NCBI RefSeq assembly: GCF_030398385.1
Contig: NZ_JAOAOQ010000002.1
Location: 133,162-197,161, forward strand
DNA from: Aquibium sp. ELW1220
Lineage (GTDB): Bacteria > Pseudomonadota > Alphaproteobacteria > Rhizobiales > Rhizobiaceae
Length of the DNA stretch: 64,000 nt
Direction of reading: 5' to 3'
Shown here: positions 33,923 through 43,487 of the stretch, piece by piece
How the letters are laid out: each line of letters begins with the position of its first letter
How positions within the stretch are numbered: the first letter of the stretch is position 1
Program-made: the position numbers and the translations under genes
Notes under the pieces: generated by a model
What the model saw: the letters and a program-made list of their open reading frames with translations, nothing else
What the model was told of the DNA's origin: nothing
The model's database searches: none

Positions 33923-34795
33923 TCAACGCGTTCCGCCCTCCGCGACACGATCCACCATGGCCCTCGCCACCGCGTAATCATCGTCCGAGACCCGCACGAA
34001 CCCGCCCTGGCGCATCGGTTCGAGATGCTGGAGCACGTCCGGCCGAGCATCGTGGAGGCCGGTCAGGAAGCGGACGAGGGCAGCCCTGGTTTCGGCAGGC
34101 ATGTCGGCCCGGACGGCATGCGGACCGTATCGGAGCGGCTCGGACTGCCAGTTCACCAGGAGGTTCTCTTCCGGAACGCCGGCCGCCGCCAGGCGGGAGA
34201 GGGTGCCGCCTTCCGGTGCAGTCCCTGGCCGGAACGGGACCCAGCCGATCATCCCGTCCGCTTCCCCCGACGCCAGCATGTTCTCCGCGTCGGTAGCGGT
34301 CGCGGCCTCGACCAGACGCCCGGCTGTCTCCGGCCCCGGCTCGACCGACGCCAGCCATCCGGTCGCGTCGCCCGGCACGACCGCGATGCCCCCGGTGCCG
34401 TTGCCGTCCTTGCGGCGGATGAGGACCGCGCGCATGCCCGTCGAACCGTCGGTCCCGATCGGTGCCACGATCGCCTCCAGGCAGCTGCAGACGCGCCGAG
34501 CCGTGGCATAGGCGGTGGCCGAAAAGACGCCATAGTCGATGCGGCCCCGCGACTGGGCGTCGATAAGGGCCGCATAGTCCCGGGCGACGAAGATCTGCGT
34601 CGGCAGCCCCGTCGCATCGGAGAACACCTTTTCGATGAGGACGGCGCCGTCCACCAGGTTTCCGGCCGGCGGTTGCGCCACCATGCCGATCCGCAGGATG
34701 GACAGGGCGTCCCCGGTCTGGGCCGTACCGGACTGCGCCCACAGGAGCAGCACCAGGGCCGCGCCGGCCGCGAGGCTGGCCGTCTTCGTCAACAT
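33923..34795 (-). CDS. PhnD-like periplasmic substrate-binding protein
   Basis: From the ATG at 34795 the protein is 290 residues with a Sec signal (MLTKTASLAAGAALVLLLWA, cleaved near GTAQ). The body resembles phosphate/phosphonate PhnD-type binding proteins (LRIGMVAQPPAGNLVDGAVLIEKVFSDATGL, FVARDYAALIDAQSRGRIDYGVFSATAYATA, DAENMLASGEADGMIGWVPF). No permease or ATPase gene is beside it, so it is an orphan binding protein. Such orphans are found at the end of tad loci in rhizobia and may sense rather than transport; that role is speculation. It converges on the TadE-type genes, 7 bases apart. Confidence 0.75.
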   Translation of the reverse strand: MLTKTASLAAGAALVLLLWAQSGTAQTGDALSILRIGMVAQPPAGNLVDGAVLIEKVFSDATGLPTQIFVARDYAALIDAQSRGRIDYGVFSATAYATARRVCSCLEAIVAPIGTDGSTGMRAVLIRRKDGNGTGGIAVVPGDATGWLASVEPGPETAGRLVEAATATDAENMLASGEADGMIGWVPFRPGTAPEGGTLSRLAAAGVPEENLLVNWQSEPLRYGPHAVRADMPAETRAALVRFLTGLHDARPDVLQHLEPMRQGGFVRVSDDDYAVARAMVDRVAEGGTR

Positions 34796-34917
34796 GATCG
34801 TCACTCCCGCTTCGCCACCCATCATGCCGCTGCAATCTTGCGGTTTGGTTTCCGAATTGCCAACGCGGCGCAACCTTCCTATCTCTGCACATCGCTTCTC
34901 GCAGTCTGGACCATCGC

Positions 34918-36156
34918 ATGGCGCGCGCCTTCCTCTTCGTCCTCGATTCCTTCGGCATCGGCGGGGCGCCCGATGCGGCCCGCTTCGGCGACGAGGGCTC
35001 CGATACCTTCGGCCACATCGCGGCCGCCGCCTCCCGCGGCGAGGCCGATCGCGACGGTTTGCGGGCTGGCCCGCTGAAGCTGCCGAACATGATGGCGCTC
35101 GGCCTTGGCGAAGCGGCCCGCCTGGCCACCGGCGCCTGGCCGGCCGGCATGGACCGGCCGCGCCCCGAAGGCATCTTCGCCGCCGCGCAGGAGGTGTCGA
35201 GCGGCAAGGACACGCCGTCGGGCCACTGGGAGATCGCCGGCGTGCCGGTACCCTTCGACTGGGGGTACTTTCCCGACACGGTGCCGACCTTCCCGCCGGA
35301 CCTGACGGCGGCCATCATCCGCGAGGCGGAATTGCCGGGTATCCTGGGCGATTGCCACGCCTCGGGCACCGAGATCATCGCCCGGCTGGGCGAGGAACAC
35401 ATCCGCACCGGCAAGCCGATCTGCTACACCTCCGCCGACTCGGTCTTCCAGATCGCAGCGCACGAGACGCATTTCGGGCTGGAGCGGCTCTACGAGCTTT
35501 GCGGGATCGTGCGCCGGCTCATCGATCCCCTGAACATCGGCCGGGTGATCGCGCGCCCCTTCGTCGGCGAAAGCGCCGCCGACTTCGTGCGCACCGCCAA
35601 CCGCAAGGACTATGCCGTGCCGCCGGCCGAGCCGACGCTGCTCGTCCGCGCCGTGGCCGCCGGCCGCAAGGTCATCGCGGTGGGCAAGATCGGCGACATC
35701 TTCGCCCACCAGGGCGTGACCGAGGTGCGCAAGGCGCCCGACAACATGGCGATGTTCGACGCCGCCCTCGGTGCCATGGCGGACGCCGGCGACGGCGACC
35801 TCGTCTTTGCCAATTTCGTCGACTTCGATTCGAGTTTCGGCCACCGCCGCGACGTTGCCGGCTATGCCGCGGCGCTCGAGGCCTTCGACCGCCGCCTGCC
35901 CGAGGCGCTGGCGCGGCTGAAGCCCGGCGATCTCCTGCTCCTGACCGCCGACCATGGCTGCGACCCGACCTGGCGCGGCACCGAACACACCCGGGAGCGC
36001 GTGCCCGTGCTGGCGACGGGACCCGGTCTGCCCGCCGGCTCGGCAGGAGTGCGAGAAACGTTCGCCGACATCGGCGAGGCGGTCGCCGCGCATCTGGGCC
36101 TGCCGCCCGGCGCGCATGGCCGCTCCCTCCTGGCGGATCGCGCAGACCATGCCTGA
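34918..36156 (+). CDS. deoB: phosphopentomutase
   Basis: A 412-residue protein with the alkaline-phosphatase-like metalloenzyme fold of DeoB. It starts [20 protein letters not shown] (first metal-binding Asp) and has [16 protein letters not shown] (catalytic Thr), [15 protein letters not shown], and a C-terminal metal cluster [32 protein letters not shown]. It interconverts ribose/deoxyribose 1- and 5-phosphates in nucleoside salvage. The stop overlaps the mutM start by eight bases. Confidence 0.95.
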   Translation: MARAFLFVLDSFGIGGAPDAARFGDEGSDTFGHIAAAASRGEADRDGLRAGPLKLPNMMALGLGEAARLATGAWPAGMDRPRPEGIFAAAQEVSSGKDTPSGHWEIAGVPVPFDWGYFPDTVPTFPPDLTAAIIREAELPGILGDCHASGTEIIARLGEEHIRTGKPICYTSADSVFQIAAHETHFGLERLYELCGIVRRLIDPLNIGRVIARPFVGESAADFVRTANRKDYAVPPAEPTLLVRAVAAGRKVIAVGKIGDIFAHQGVTEVRKAPDNMAMFDAALGAMADAGDGDLVFANFVDFDSSFGHRRDVAGYAAALEAFDRRLPEALARLKPGDLLLLTADHGCDPTWRGTEHTRERVPVLATGPGLPAGSAGVRETFADIGEAVAAHLGLPPGAHGRSLLADRADHA

Positions 36157-37042
36157 ACTGCCCGAGGTCGAAACCGTCCGCCGCGGCCTTTCCGGCACCA
36201 TGGAGGGTGCGCGCATCGTCTCGGTCGACCAGCGCCGGCCGGATCTGCGTTTTCCGTTCCCGTCCGATTTCGCGGCGAGGCTGACGGGCCGCCGCATCGA
36301 GGCCCTGTCCCGGCGCGCCAAATACCTTGTCGCCCATCTCGACGACGGGTTGGCACTGATCAGCCATCTCGGCATGTCCGGTTCCTGGCGCATCGAACGC
36401 GGGTCGGACACGGCCACGCCTGGCGTCTTCCACCACGAGCGCTCCAAGCTTGTGGCGCACGACCATGCCGTGTTCCACCTCGAGAGCCCGGCCGGCGAAG
36501 CGAGCCGCGCGATCTTCAATGACCCGCGCCGCTTCGGATTCATGCTGTTTGCCGAGCCAGGCGCGCTGGCCGAGCATCCGGCCCTGTCTGGCCTGGGCGT
36601 CGAGCCGACGGGCAACGAACTTTCCGGCGACCTCCTTGCAACCCTGTTCCGCGACAAGCGGACCCCGCTGAAGGCCGCATTGCTCGATCAGCGGCTGGTC
36701 GCGGGACTGGGCAACATCTATGTCTGCGAGGCGCTGTGGCGCGCCGACCTGTCGCCGCGCCGCGCGGCGGGCACGATCGCCACCGCAACCGGGCGCCCGA
36801 CGAAGGCGGCAGGCAGGCTCGCCACCGCGATCCGCGAGGTCATCGCCGACGCGATCGCGGCCGGCGGGTCGTCGCTGCGCGACTATGTCCAGGCCGACGG
36901 CTCGCTCGGCTACTTCCAGCACGCCTTCGCCGTCTACGACCGCGAGGGCGAAGCCTGCCGAAAGCCGGGCTGCGATGGCGTCGTGCACCGCATGGTGCAG
37001 TCCGGCCGCTCCACTTTCTATTGCCCCGCCTGCCAGGCTTAG
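36149..37042 (+). CDS. mutM: formamidopyrimidine-DNA glycosylase
   Basis: From the ATG at 36149 the protein is 297 residues, starting [13 protein letters not shown] after Met, with the catalytic Pro2 and Glu3. The helix-two-turn-helix lies in [28 protein letters not shown]. The C-terminal zinc finger reads [20 protein letters not shown] then FYCPACQ. It excises 8-oxoguanine and has AP-lyase activity. It overlaps deoB by eight bases and is followed by an enoyl-CoA hydratase gene 35 bases on. Confidence 0.96.
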   Translation: MPELPEVETVRRGLSGTMEGARIVSVDQRRPDLRFPFPSDFAARLTGRRIEALSRRAKYLVAHLDDGLALISHLGMSGSWRIERGSDTATPGVFHHERSKLVAHDHAVFHLESPAGEASRAIFNDPRRFGFMLFAEPGALAEHPALSGLGVEPTGNELSGDLLATLFRDKRTPLKAALLDQRLVAGLGNIYVCEALWRADLSPRRAAGTIATATGRPTKAAGRLATAIREVIADAIAAGGSSLRDYVQADGSLGYFQHAFAVYDREGEACRKPGCDGVVHRMVQSGRSTFYCPACQA

Positions 37043-37077
37043 CTAATCCGGAGCGGACAAAGCTCCGGAGGATGTCC

Positions 37078-37851
37078 ATGGCCTATGAAACGATCATCGT
37101 CGAAACCCGCTCGCGCGTCGGATTGATCACGCTCAACCGTCCCAAGGCGCTCAACGCGCTGAACACGACGGTGATGGCCGAAATGGTCGCGGCCCTGAAG
37201 GTCTTCCAGCAGGATGCCGGCATCGGCGCCATCGTGATCACCGGATCGGAGAAGGCCTTCGCGGCCGGCGCCGACATCAAGCAGATGCAGTCGATGGACT
37301 ACATCGACGCCTTCATGAGCGATTTCTTCGGCGGCTGGGAAGAGATGACGCGCGTGCGCAAGCCCATCATCGCCGCGGTCGCCGGCTACGCGCTCGGCGG
37401 CGGCTGCGAACTGGCCATGATGTGCGACTTCATCATCGCCGCCGACAATGCCAAGTTCGGCCAGCCCGAGATCACGCTCGGCGTCATGCCGGGCATGGGC
37501 GGCTCGCAGCGCCTGACCCGCTTCGTCGGCAAGTCGAAGGCCATGGACATGTGCCTGACCGGGCGCATGATGGATGCAGCCGAGGCCGAGCGCTGCGGCC
37601 TCGTCTCGCGCGTCGTGCCGGTCGCCGACCTCATGGAAGAGACGATGAAGGCCGCCGCCAAGATCGCGTCCTTCTCGCTGCCTGCCGTCATGATGGTCAA
37701 GGACGCGGTCAACCGTTCCTACGAGACGACGCTCGCGGAAGGCCTGCTCTACGAGCGCCGCATGTTCCACTCGCTCTTCGCCTTCGACGACCAGACCGAG
37801 GGCATGACCGCCTTCGTGGAAAAGCGCAGCCCCAACTTCCGCCACCGCTGA
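37078..37851 (+). CDS. enoyl-CoA hydratase (crotonase family)
   Basis: I chose the ATG at 37078, since GGAGG lies 6 bases before it; an ATG at 37072 sits on top of that site. The 257-residue protein has the crotonase oxyanion-hole motifs [14 protein letters not shown] and [18 protein letters not shown]. The two catalytic glutamates lie in [11 protein letters not shown] and in [20 protein letters not shown]. It hydrates short-chain 2-enoyl-CoA in fatty-acid breakdown. The placement after mutM is a common alphaproteobacterial arrangement and suggests a housekeeping, FadB1-like role. Confidence 0.94.
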   Translation: MAYETIIVETRSRVGLITLNRPKALNALNTTVMAEMVAALKVFQQDAGIGAIVITGSEKAFAAGADIKQMQSMDYIDAFMSDFFGGWEEMTRVRKPIIAAVAGYALGGGCELAMMCDFIIAADNAKFGQPEITLGVMPGMGGSQRLTRFVGKSKAMDMCLTGRMMDAAEAERCGLVSRVVPVADLMEETMKAAAKIASFSLPAVMMVKDAVNRSYETTLAEGLLYERRMFHSLFAFDDQTEGMTAFVEKRSPNFRHR

Positions 37852-37982
37852 AGGTCCTGCCCTGCGCCAGCTTCGCCCTGGCCGGGCGATCGATGACGGA
37901 AACATGAAAGACGGCTTGGCATTGCGGCCGATATCGACTAGATGAGCCGCGCGTCCCCGTCGTGCTGCGACGGGGAACGCAT

Positions 37983-38072
37983 GGACAGGTGGCCGAGTGG
38001 TTGAAGGCGCACGCCTGGAACGCGTGTATACGGGAAACCGTATCGAGGGTTCGAATCCCTCTCTGTCCGCCA
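37983..38072 (+). tRNA. tRNA-Ser (anticodon GGA)
   Basis: A 90-base tRNA with a 7-base acceptor stem (GGACAGG with TCTGTCC), D arm GGCCGAGTGG, anticodon arm CACGC-CTGGAAC-GCGTG (anticodon GGA), a long variable arm around ATACGGGAAACCGTAT typical of Ser tRNAs, T arm with GGTTCGAATCC, and an encoded CCA at 38070-38072. It marks the edge between conserved chromosome and the accessory region. Confidence 0.97.
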
Positions 38073-38733
38073 TTGACCCTCCTGACGACGCTTAGTCCGG
38101 CTTTCGAGTGGATGGCTAAGACCACTGAAAACAAAGGGAATTTCGCGCTCGGCTGCGTAGACGGCGCCGCTGGTGGCGCTCCATTTTCTCGATAAATGAC
38201 CCTTAGAAAGGCGCCCTCCTGAAAAATACCGTACCATCGAGAACGGCGTACGGTATTTTTAGTCAAGTAATCACAGTGGTTTAGCTTTTGACCTTTCGCA
38301 TCCGTTCCATGGATGGGAAAGAACCTTGAAAATGCGACTGCCTTCTATAGATTGAGCAAAACCAAGAAGAACAAGCCGATTCACAAGAAACGTGGCTTGC
38401 GCGATTAGCAGTTCACAACCAAAAATAACATCGAGAAAAAAATTACAACTGCGCTCAGCTAGTGATCTGACCCCAGCATTCCGAACCTCCACCCGAGCAT
38501 TGGACGGATGACCGCAATTCGGGCCCTGCGGACATTGAATCCGATATCAATTTTATTTCGAATGTTCCACTATTGGTGCGGCATCAGGACAGCCGCTACC
38601 GTTCGGCTGTCGAATTATCTTGCGCTTGCCCATCGAAGCGCCTCTTCCATCAAGAAGGCTGGAAATAGGTGTCTTTCACAGCGGGTCGTGCTCGATGAAT
38701 TCGACAGTGTCATCGGCTACCCGGTCTTCTGGC
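38073..38733. other. gene-free stretch after tRNA-Ser
   Basis: About 660 bases with visibly lower GC than the left flank and short open frames that look like no known protein. It holds one strong inverted repeat at 38222-38260. I see no copy of the tRNA 3' end here, so no attachment site is claimed. Confidence 0.6.
38222..38260. terminator. symmetric terminator-like inverted repeat
   Basis: AAAAATACCGTAC and GTACGGTATTTTT are a perfect 13-base inverted repeat with a 13-base loop, A-run on one side and T-run on the other, so it can act in both directions. It lies 150 bases after tRNA-Ser and could end its transcript. Confidence 0.6.
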
Positions 38734-39252
38734 ATGACGAAGATGGAGACCACGATGGAAGCCTGGTACCCGATTAAGTTCGAGCCCCACGTCGAACGCA
38801 CCTACGCCCTGCAACTGCTGCAACGGTTTGTTCCGCTTGGCAGGTTGGGAATGTCCCTCGGCCTCGCTGCTTTTGTCGGCTACGGGTTTTGGGACCTGAT
38901 GTTGGATCCCGATGCTTTGAGCAGGACGGCCCCGTTTCGCGCGGCGGCAATACTCCACTTCGCGATAGGCATCAGCGTTTCATTTCTGCCGACCATGCGG
39001 ACCAGTCCGAGGTTATTTACATATTTTATGACGTATACCTACTTTGGGGTGGCGATTTTGTTTACCTTGATATTGGCGCAACTGCCCGGAGGCTTTGTCG
39101 CAGGCGTGGGAGGCCTTGTGACAGGAATGATATTCGTTCCGGCGATGACCAACGGCGCCCGGCAGGCCGCGATTATTTTGGTGTCGTATCTCTGCGTTGC
39201 TCTTCTCACGATGGCTCTGGCGGGAGCGACGTCCTTTGAGTATCCGTCTTGG
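38734..39252 (+). pseudogene. membrane adenylate/guanylate cyclase, N-terminal fragment split by IS110
   Basis: From an ATG near 38734 the frame encodes about 170 residues with four to five membrane helices (LGRLGMSLGLAAFVGYGFW, APFRAAAILHFAIGISVSFL, YFGVAILFTLILAQLPGGFV, AAIILVSYLCVALLTMALAG), then runs into the IS element after GATSFEYPSW. The membrane region is resumed at 40389 and followed by a class III cyclase domain, so these are two halves of one gene of roughly 420 codons. The start is uncertain (38743 and 38755 are alternatives). Confidence 0.75.
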
Positions 39253-40197
39253 TCAAGCAGGTTTTGGGGCCCAGTTGCGATTGGCTTTGACGAGGGCATT
39301 GGCAGTTTCGATGAGCTTGCGCATGATGGTGACGATGGCGACCTTGGCGGGCTTTCCGGCCTCGCGGAGTGTGGTGTATTTTGATTTGAGGTCCGGGTTG
39401 AACCTCATGGCCACAAGGGCGGGCATGTAGAGCGCGTCACGCAGGGGTTTTCGCCCGCCGCTGATGAATGACTTTCCCTTCCACTGACCGGACTCGCGGC
39501 TGTGTGGGACAAGGCCGGCGAGACTTCCGGCCTGCTTTCTTTCGAGGGTACCGATTTCCGGCAGGAAGGTGAGGATCAGAGCGGCTGCGATGGGGCCAAG
39601 GCCGGGGATCGAGCACAGGATCTCACGCTTGCGCTGCAAGGCTTCGTCGCTGGCGATATGGCGTGCAATCTCGTCATTGAGCTCGCCAAGCTGACGCTCG
39701 ATGAGGGTTCGGCGCGCCTTGATCTGGCGCATCAGAAGCGGGTTGACCTGCAAATGGCTGCGGTTGCTCAAGCGAGTGAGTTCCTTGACCAGCGCCGTGC
39801 GTGCCACCTGCAAGTCTCTGAGAACAAGATGGTTCTCCGAGATTGGTGCATCCGGCTCCAAGTTCAGGGAGGCCCCCATCCGAGCCAGGATGCGTGCATC
39901 GACGGCATCGGTTTTGGCCCGCGTCCCGCAAGCTTCGGCGAAGCGACGTGCTTGCAGCGCATTGACCTTGACCAACGGAAACTTGCCCGAAAGCGCTGTT
40001 TCGAGGCCCCGATGATAGGGTCCTGTCGGCTCAAATACGATCCGGGCAACTGGCGTCTGGCCAAGCCAGCGGATCAGGGCCCGGATGCCCCGGGGCGTGT
40101 TCTCGAATTGCCGCGCTGCCTGGTCTTCCAGCCGGAACGCATCCAGATGGATTTTCGAAATGTCGACGCCAATGGTATGCTCAGTCATCTTCGCCAT
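39253..40197 (-). CDS. IS110 family transposase (DEDD/RuvC-like with catalytic Ser)
   Basis: A 314-residue transposase, normal length. The N-terminal RuvC-like DEDD domain has Asp12 (IGVDISKIHLDAF), Glu56 (RIVFEPTGPYHRG), Asp97 and Asp100 (AKTDAVDARILARMG). The middle is helical (coiled-coil-like). The C-terminal Transposase_20 domain has IPGLGPIAAALILTFLPEIG and the Ser region WKGKSFISGGRKPLRDALYMPAL. All key residues are present and the frame is intact, so it may be active. The enzyme recombines circular IS and target under guidance of an element-encoded RNA. Confidence 0.95.
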   Translation of the reverse strand: MAKMTEHTIGVDISKIHLDAFRLEDQAARQFENTPRGIRALIRWLGQTPVARIVFEPTGPYHRGLETALSGKFPLVKVNALQARRFAEACGTRAKTDAVDARILARMGASLNLEPDAPISENHLVLRDLQVARTALVKELTRLSNRSHLQVNPLLMRQIKARRTLIERQLGELNDEIARHIASDEALQRKREILCSIPGLGPIAAALILTFLPEIGTLERKQAGSLAGLVPHSRESGQWKGKSFISGGRKPLRDALYMPALVAMRFNPDLKSKYTTLREAGKPAKVAIVTIMRKLIETANALVKANRNWAPKPA

Positions 40198-40388
40198 GTC
40201 CTATGCTTGTCGTGCGTGGCTCAAACACGCGTATCCGTTCAGGCCCAAGGTGAAGACGGCGGTCGACCCCACTCAAAAACGGTCCTGCAAGACCAAGAGG
40301 CTACCGATCCGACCGACGCCGCTGCCCGCCATAAATGGCGTGGCGGGCAGCGGCTCCCTTCTAGCCCGGGAGCCTGCGGAAGTCATAA
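40198..40388 (-). ncRNA. candidate IS110 bridge (seeker) RNA region
   Basis: The non-coding stretch upstream of the transposase is about 190 bases, matching the place and size of bridge RNAs described for IS110 elements. It has a very stable hairpin, 13 bases perfect (GCCGCTGCCCGCC at 40318-40330 with its complement at 40342-40354), and a second stem (GGCTCCC/GGGAGCC, 40352-40374) next to the element end. Which loops hold the target and donor guides cannot be set without both element ends. That an RNA is made is inference from the family. Confidence 0.5.
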
Positions 40389-41141
40389 GACAAGGTGCTG
40401 AACGCCATGGCCTGGACCAGTGGCGGCGTGGGATTTGCAATCGGTTTTGCCTATCTTCTGGACGTCGTGAATCGGCGCGCCTATCATCTGGAACGCTTGC
40501 TTGAGGAAGAAAAACGCCGTTCCGAGGCATTGCTTCTCAACATCCTGCCTGCGGACATCGCTGGAAGACTGAAAGCTCGGGAAGAACCTCTGGCCGACAG
40601 CCATGACTGCGTGTCTGTCTTGTTTGCCGACCTCGCAGGATTTACAGACATTTCGCGGAAGATGTCGGCGAATGAGCTTGTAAACCTGCTGAACGATCTG
40701 TTTTCGCGGTTTGACACGCTTGTGGCAGAACACGGCGCAGAAAAGATCAAGACCATTGGCGATGCGTATATGGTCGCTACGGGTCTTCAGGGCAGTGTTG
40801 CGGACCACGCCGAAAAAATTGCCGACCTCGCGTTGGGGATGCAGAAAGCCTTCGGCGAATTCCGCAAGGAAAACAATGTTGATCTGAAAATGCGGATAGG
40901 TGTCCATTCCGGAGCCGTCATCGCGGGTGTCATCGGCAAGCAGAAGTTCACTTACGATTTGTGGGGAAACACCGTGAATGTCGCCAGTCGGATGGAATCC
41001 GAGGGCGTTCCCGATCGAATCCAGATATCGACGGAAACACGGCAGCTCTTGTCTGAGCGCTACCAATCAACGCCGCGCGGTGAAATCGAAATCAAGGGAC
41101 ACAGGCCCAGAGCAACCTATCTGCTTGATGGGCGTGAGTAA
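40389..41141 (+). pseudogene. adenylate/guanylate cyclase, C-terminal catalytic fragment
   Basis: About 250 codons starting DKVLNAMAWTSGGVGFAIGF (a last membrane helix, cut at its front by the IS), then a linker helix (RAYHLERLLEEEKRRSEALLLNILP) and a class III nucleotidyl cyclase domain. Metal-binding Asp lies in VLFADLAGFTDIS and in IKTIGDAYMVATG; substrate and transition-state residues lie in WGNTVNVASRMES. The catalytic domain is complete. If a start such as the GTG at 40395 or the ATG at 40407 is used, a shortened cyclase could still be made, without its membrane sensor. Confidence 0.8.
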
Positions 41142-41203
41142 GATTTGGCGGTAGCTGTCTGCATCGGGCTCGAGGCCGCCTTCGAGGACCAAGCTAATCT
41201 AGT

Positions 41204-42274
41204 CTAGTAGCCGATGATGTATTTACTATTGGCTTTGAGGAGGGCGCGCAGGGCAAGCGCGATTAGGGCGCACAGGGCGACAATGGCTGTGGTGGCGATC
41301 GCGAGGTTGATCCACGGGAGATGCGTCAGTTGGAAGAGAGTGGTGCCTCCGAGGAGATTCAGCACGAAGGGGTGGAGGAAGAAGATCGCGAAGCTGGTAT
41401 CGGCGATGATGCTGACGATACGACCTGGGGGTGAAGACAACGTAGCGAACAAGCCGACCAACCCGAAGGAGAGCGCGAGTTTTTGAAAGCCCATCAGTTC
41501 GAAGCCGTGGATGGCGAAGAACGGCTTCTGCATATTGTCGCTCTGACCACCGGCAGACTGTATCACCGCCAAAAGGACCGCCGCCAGCAGCAGCCGCGGC
41601 CATTTTTTTCGAAGGGCTGGCAGTAGCGTTTCGCGGTGAAGCGACAAGAAGAGACCTGAAAGGTAGACTGGCAGGTAGAAGACGACGCTTTGGAATGCGT
41701 TGTCGTTGCCAATCGGGCGCTGGACAACGCCGCCAAGGATCGCGCCAACGACGATGATGGTAAATTGGTGCGAGGTCTTCAAATCCATGAAAAGCCGATG
41801 AAGTGGTGCGAGGGCAAACATCAGCAGGATGAAAGGGATGTACCAGTAAGCCTGAAATGCATCGCCGAAGACGAAATAGCGAAAGATTTGATCGGACGAG
41901 AGCCCTCCTCCTGCCCAGTTCGAAAACATAAACCCGGCAAGGATTGTCAGCAGGCAATAGGGGATCGCGAGCTTCTTCACGCGGTCGAGTATGAAGCTCC
42001 AATAGCTGTAGCGGGCGCTGAAGACGTAGTCGAAAACAAAGCCGCTGATGAATACGAAGAGCGCGGTGGCGCCTTTGACGAGGTCCGAGAGTGCATTGTC
42101 GAAGCCGGCGCCGAGGTGGATGCCGGAAAGGCCATAGGAGTGACCGGCCACGATCAAGAGGATCGCTATGGTGCGGAACCAGATAATCAACCCAAGGCGG
42201 GGATGACCTGCATATTCCGGCAGTCTGCCCGATACTCCTTCACCCGCTGCGTCAGCAGCCAAACCCCCGCTCAT
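41204..42274 (-). CDS. acyltransferase 3 family membrane protein
   Basis: A 356-residue protein with about ten membrane helices. The N-terminus LGLIIWFRTIAILLIVAGHSYG carries the R-x(10)-H motif of acyltransferase-3 proteins, followed by FVFISGFVFDYVFSAR, and it has FLHPFVLNLLG near the end. The family moves acetyl or other acyl groups onto surface sugars in the inner membrane. Nothing around it points to a specific substrate; its neighbours are a split cyclase and two unknown genes. GC is lower than in the left half of the window, which fits acquired DNA. Confidence 0.85.
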   Translation of the reverse strand: MSGGLAADAAGEGVSGRLPEYAGHPRLGLIIWFRTIAILLIVAGHSYGLSGIHLGAGFDNALSDLVKGATALFVFISGFVFDYVFSARYSYWSFILDRVKKLAIPYCLLTILAGFMFSNWAGGGLSSDQIFRYFVFGDAFQAYWYIPFILLMFALAPLHRLFMDLKTSHQFTIIVVGAILGGVVQRPIGNDNAFQSVVFYLPVYLSGLFLSLHRETLLPALRKKWPRLLLAAVLLAVIQSAGGQSDNMQKPFFAIHGFELMGFQKLALSFGLVGLFATLSSPPGRIVSIIADTSFAIFFLHPFVLNLLGGTTLFQLTHLPWINLAIATTAIVALCALIALALRALLKANSKYIIGY

Positions 42275-42356
42275 TCGTCACGAACCTGCTGTGCTGGGAA
42301 TACCGTCGCGTGTCAGGACGGCGGGAGAACGCTGGTGATAGGGTGACTTGATGCCT

Positions 42357-43487
42357 TCATTTTCCAACATCCACAAGCCAATCCTCGAGGTCCGTGTTCG
42401 TGTCCTGACGGATTGTCAGTGCGGGCTTGTAAAGTTTTCGCCGCCTGTCAAACGGCAAGGGGTCGCCAGACAGACCAAAGAACTCCTGCAGCGCCTTGCT
42501 GAGGTCCGATTTCTGCTTCCGCATCTTCTGCCAGTTCGTCGAGCGGAATAGCTTCATCAGGTCCTGCATGTTCAGGGATGGCCCGCGTGCTGCGAACGCC
42601 ATGAGCATGTACCACTTGTCGGTCGGGTTCTTTTCCCGGCTGGTGGCGGTGAACATGCCCGAGATATGCAGTCGCTCCCAATTCACGGCTGGCTGGCGGC
42701 CGCACTTGATCGCGATGATGTCGCGGGAAAGGAACGTGATCGTTATGTCGTTCCATTCCGTGCCCGGCGGTGTCGGGAATTTGGTGTCGCCTCCGACAGC
42801 CGACGGCGCTGGCGCCACGCGGTCTTTCCATGCGGCGACCGTCGCCCGACCGCCGGCTACCGCCGTCAGTTTCCCATCCGGGCCGATGCAGAGCAGATCG
42901 TCGAGTGCGATGATCAGGGATCGGCATGCCAGCGCCGTCTCCTGGTGCGCCGGCTTCTGGCACCTGCTGTTTGACACGATCAGCAGAAAGCATTCCCGCG
43001 GGCTCATCATCAGCCTGCCGAGCGCCTGATCGATGTCCGCGGCGGTGGCACAAAAGACGAAAAACACAGGCAGGGCATGGTCCCCGACCGTCGGGATGTT
43101 GCCAAGGTTCCAGACCTTGAAACTCTCGTCGATGCGTTTGGCGTCGCGACCATGGCCCAGACCATCAGCTATCCGGTCGAAAAGGCGTCCGTAATTCAGC
43201 CGGTAGACTGCTCGCTCCATCTTGGTGATGGGTTTCGTCTCGCAAAGCGCAGGATCCTGAACACAGATTCCGACCAGGTCGCCGGGCCCGTGCTCAATGA
43301 TCTTGCGCTGACAGGCATTGCCATACTCACATGGCAGCGCCGACGCCATTTCCGATGTCAGAAGCAGCAGTTCGTCGGGGAACGCTCCCCATGCGGCGCG
43401 GACGCCGAGCTGACCAGGCAGCTCGGTCAGCTTAGCCCAGCTGGACAACATCGGTGCCGTCATGGTGAGCGTCGCCGCCTTCATCAT
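42357..43487 (-). CDS. unknown protein, second gene of a two-gene cassette
   Basis: A 376-residue protein from the ATG at 43487; later starts at 43463 and 43451 are possible because the first 56 bases overlap the upstream gene. I recognise no family. The N-terminal two thirds looks globular, with several Cys (CEYGNACQRKI, CVQDPALCETK, CFLLIVSNSRCQ). The C-terminal part (NMQDLMKLFRSTNWQKMRKQ then SDLSKALQEFFGLSGDPLPF) looks like a winged-helix-type segment. No signal peptide or membrane helix. It is closely linked to the 43432-44640 gene, so the two probably act together. Confidence 0.7.
   Translation of the reverse strand: MMKAATLTMTAPMLSSWAKLTELPGQLGVRAAWGAFPDELLLLTSEMASALPCEYGNACQRKIIEHGPGDLVGICVQDPALCETKPITKMERAVYRLNYGRLFDRIADGLGHGRDAKRIDESFKVWNLGNIPTVGDHALPVFFVFCATAADIDQALGRLMMSPRECFLLIVSNSRCQKPAHQETALACRSLIIALDDLLCIGPDGKLTAVAGGRATVAAWKDRVAPAPSAVGGDTKFPTPPGTEWNDITITFLSRDIIAIKCGRQPAVNWERLHISGMFTATSREKNPTDKWYMLMAFAARGPSLNMQDLMKLFRSTNWQKMRKQKSDLSKALQEFFGLSGDPLPFDRRRKLYKPALTIRQDTNTDLEDWLVDVGK

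Larger units (their letters stand above)
39253..40388 (-). mobile_element. IS110-family insertion sequence interrupting a cyclase gene
   Basis: The element holds one transposase gene that ends flush at its right-end side (39253) and a roughly 190-base non-coding stretch upstream of the gene (40198 to about 40388), the layout of the IS110 subgroup; IS1111 members have the long non-coding end downstream. Ends are approximate: the cyclase frame is open to about 39252 on the left and, on the right, from 40389, as an in-frame TAA lies at 40386-40388. No clear terminal inverted repeats are seen, as expected for IS110. Confidence 0.8.

Noticed and set aside
37983-38072. tRNA-Ser as the attachment site of the island
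   Set aside because: I looked for a second copy of the tRNA 3' end (GGTTCGAATCC...CTGTCCGCCA) further right and did not see one. The integrase is a serine recombinase, a class that rarely uses tRNA genes. The right end lies outside the window, so this is open.
38271-38492. 73-codon minus-strand frame in the gap after tRNA-Ser
   Set aside because: No ribosome site, no recognised family and ordinary low-complexity composition. Treated as non-coding.
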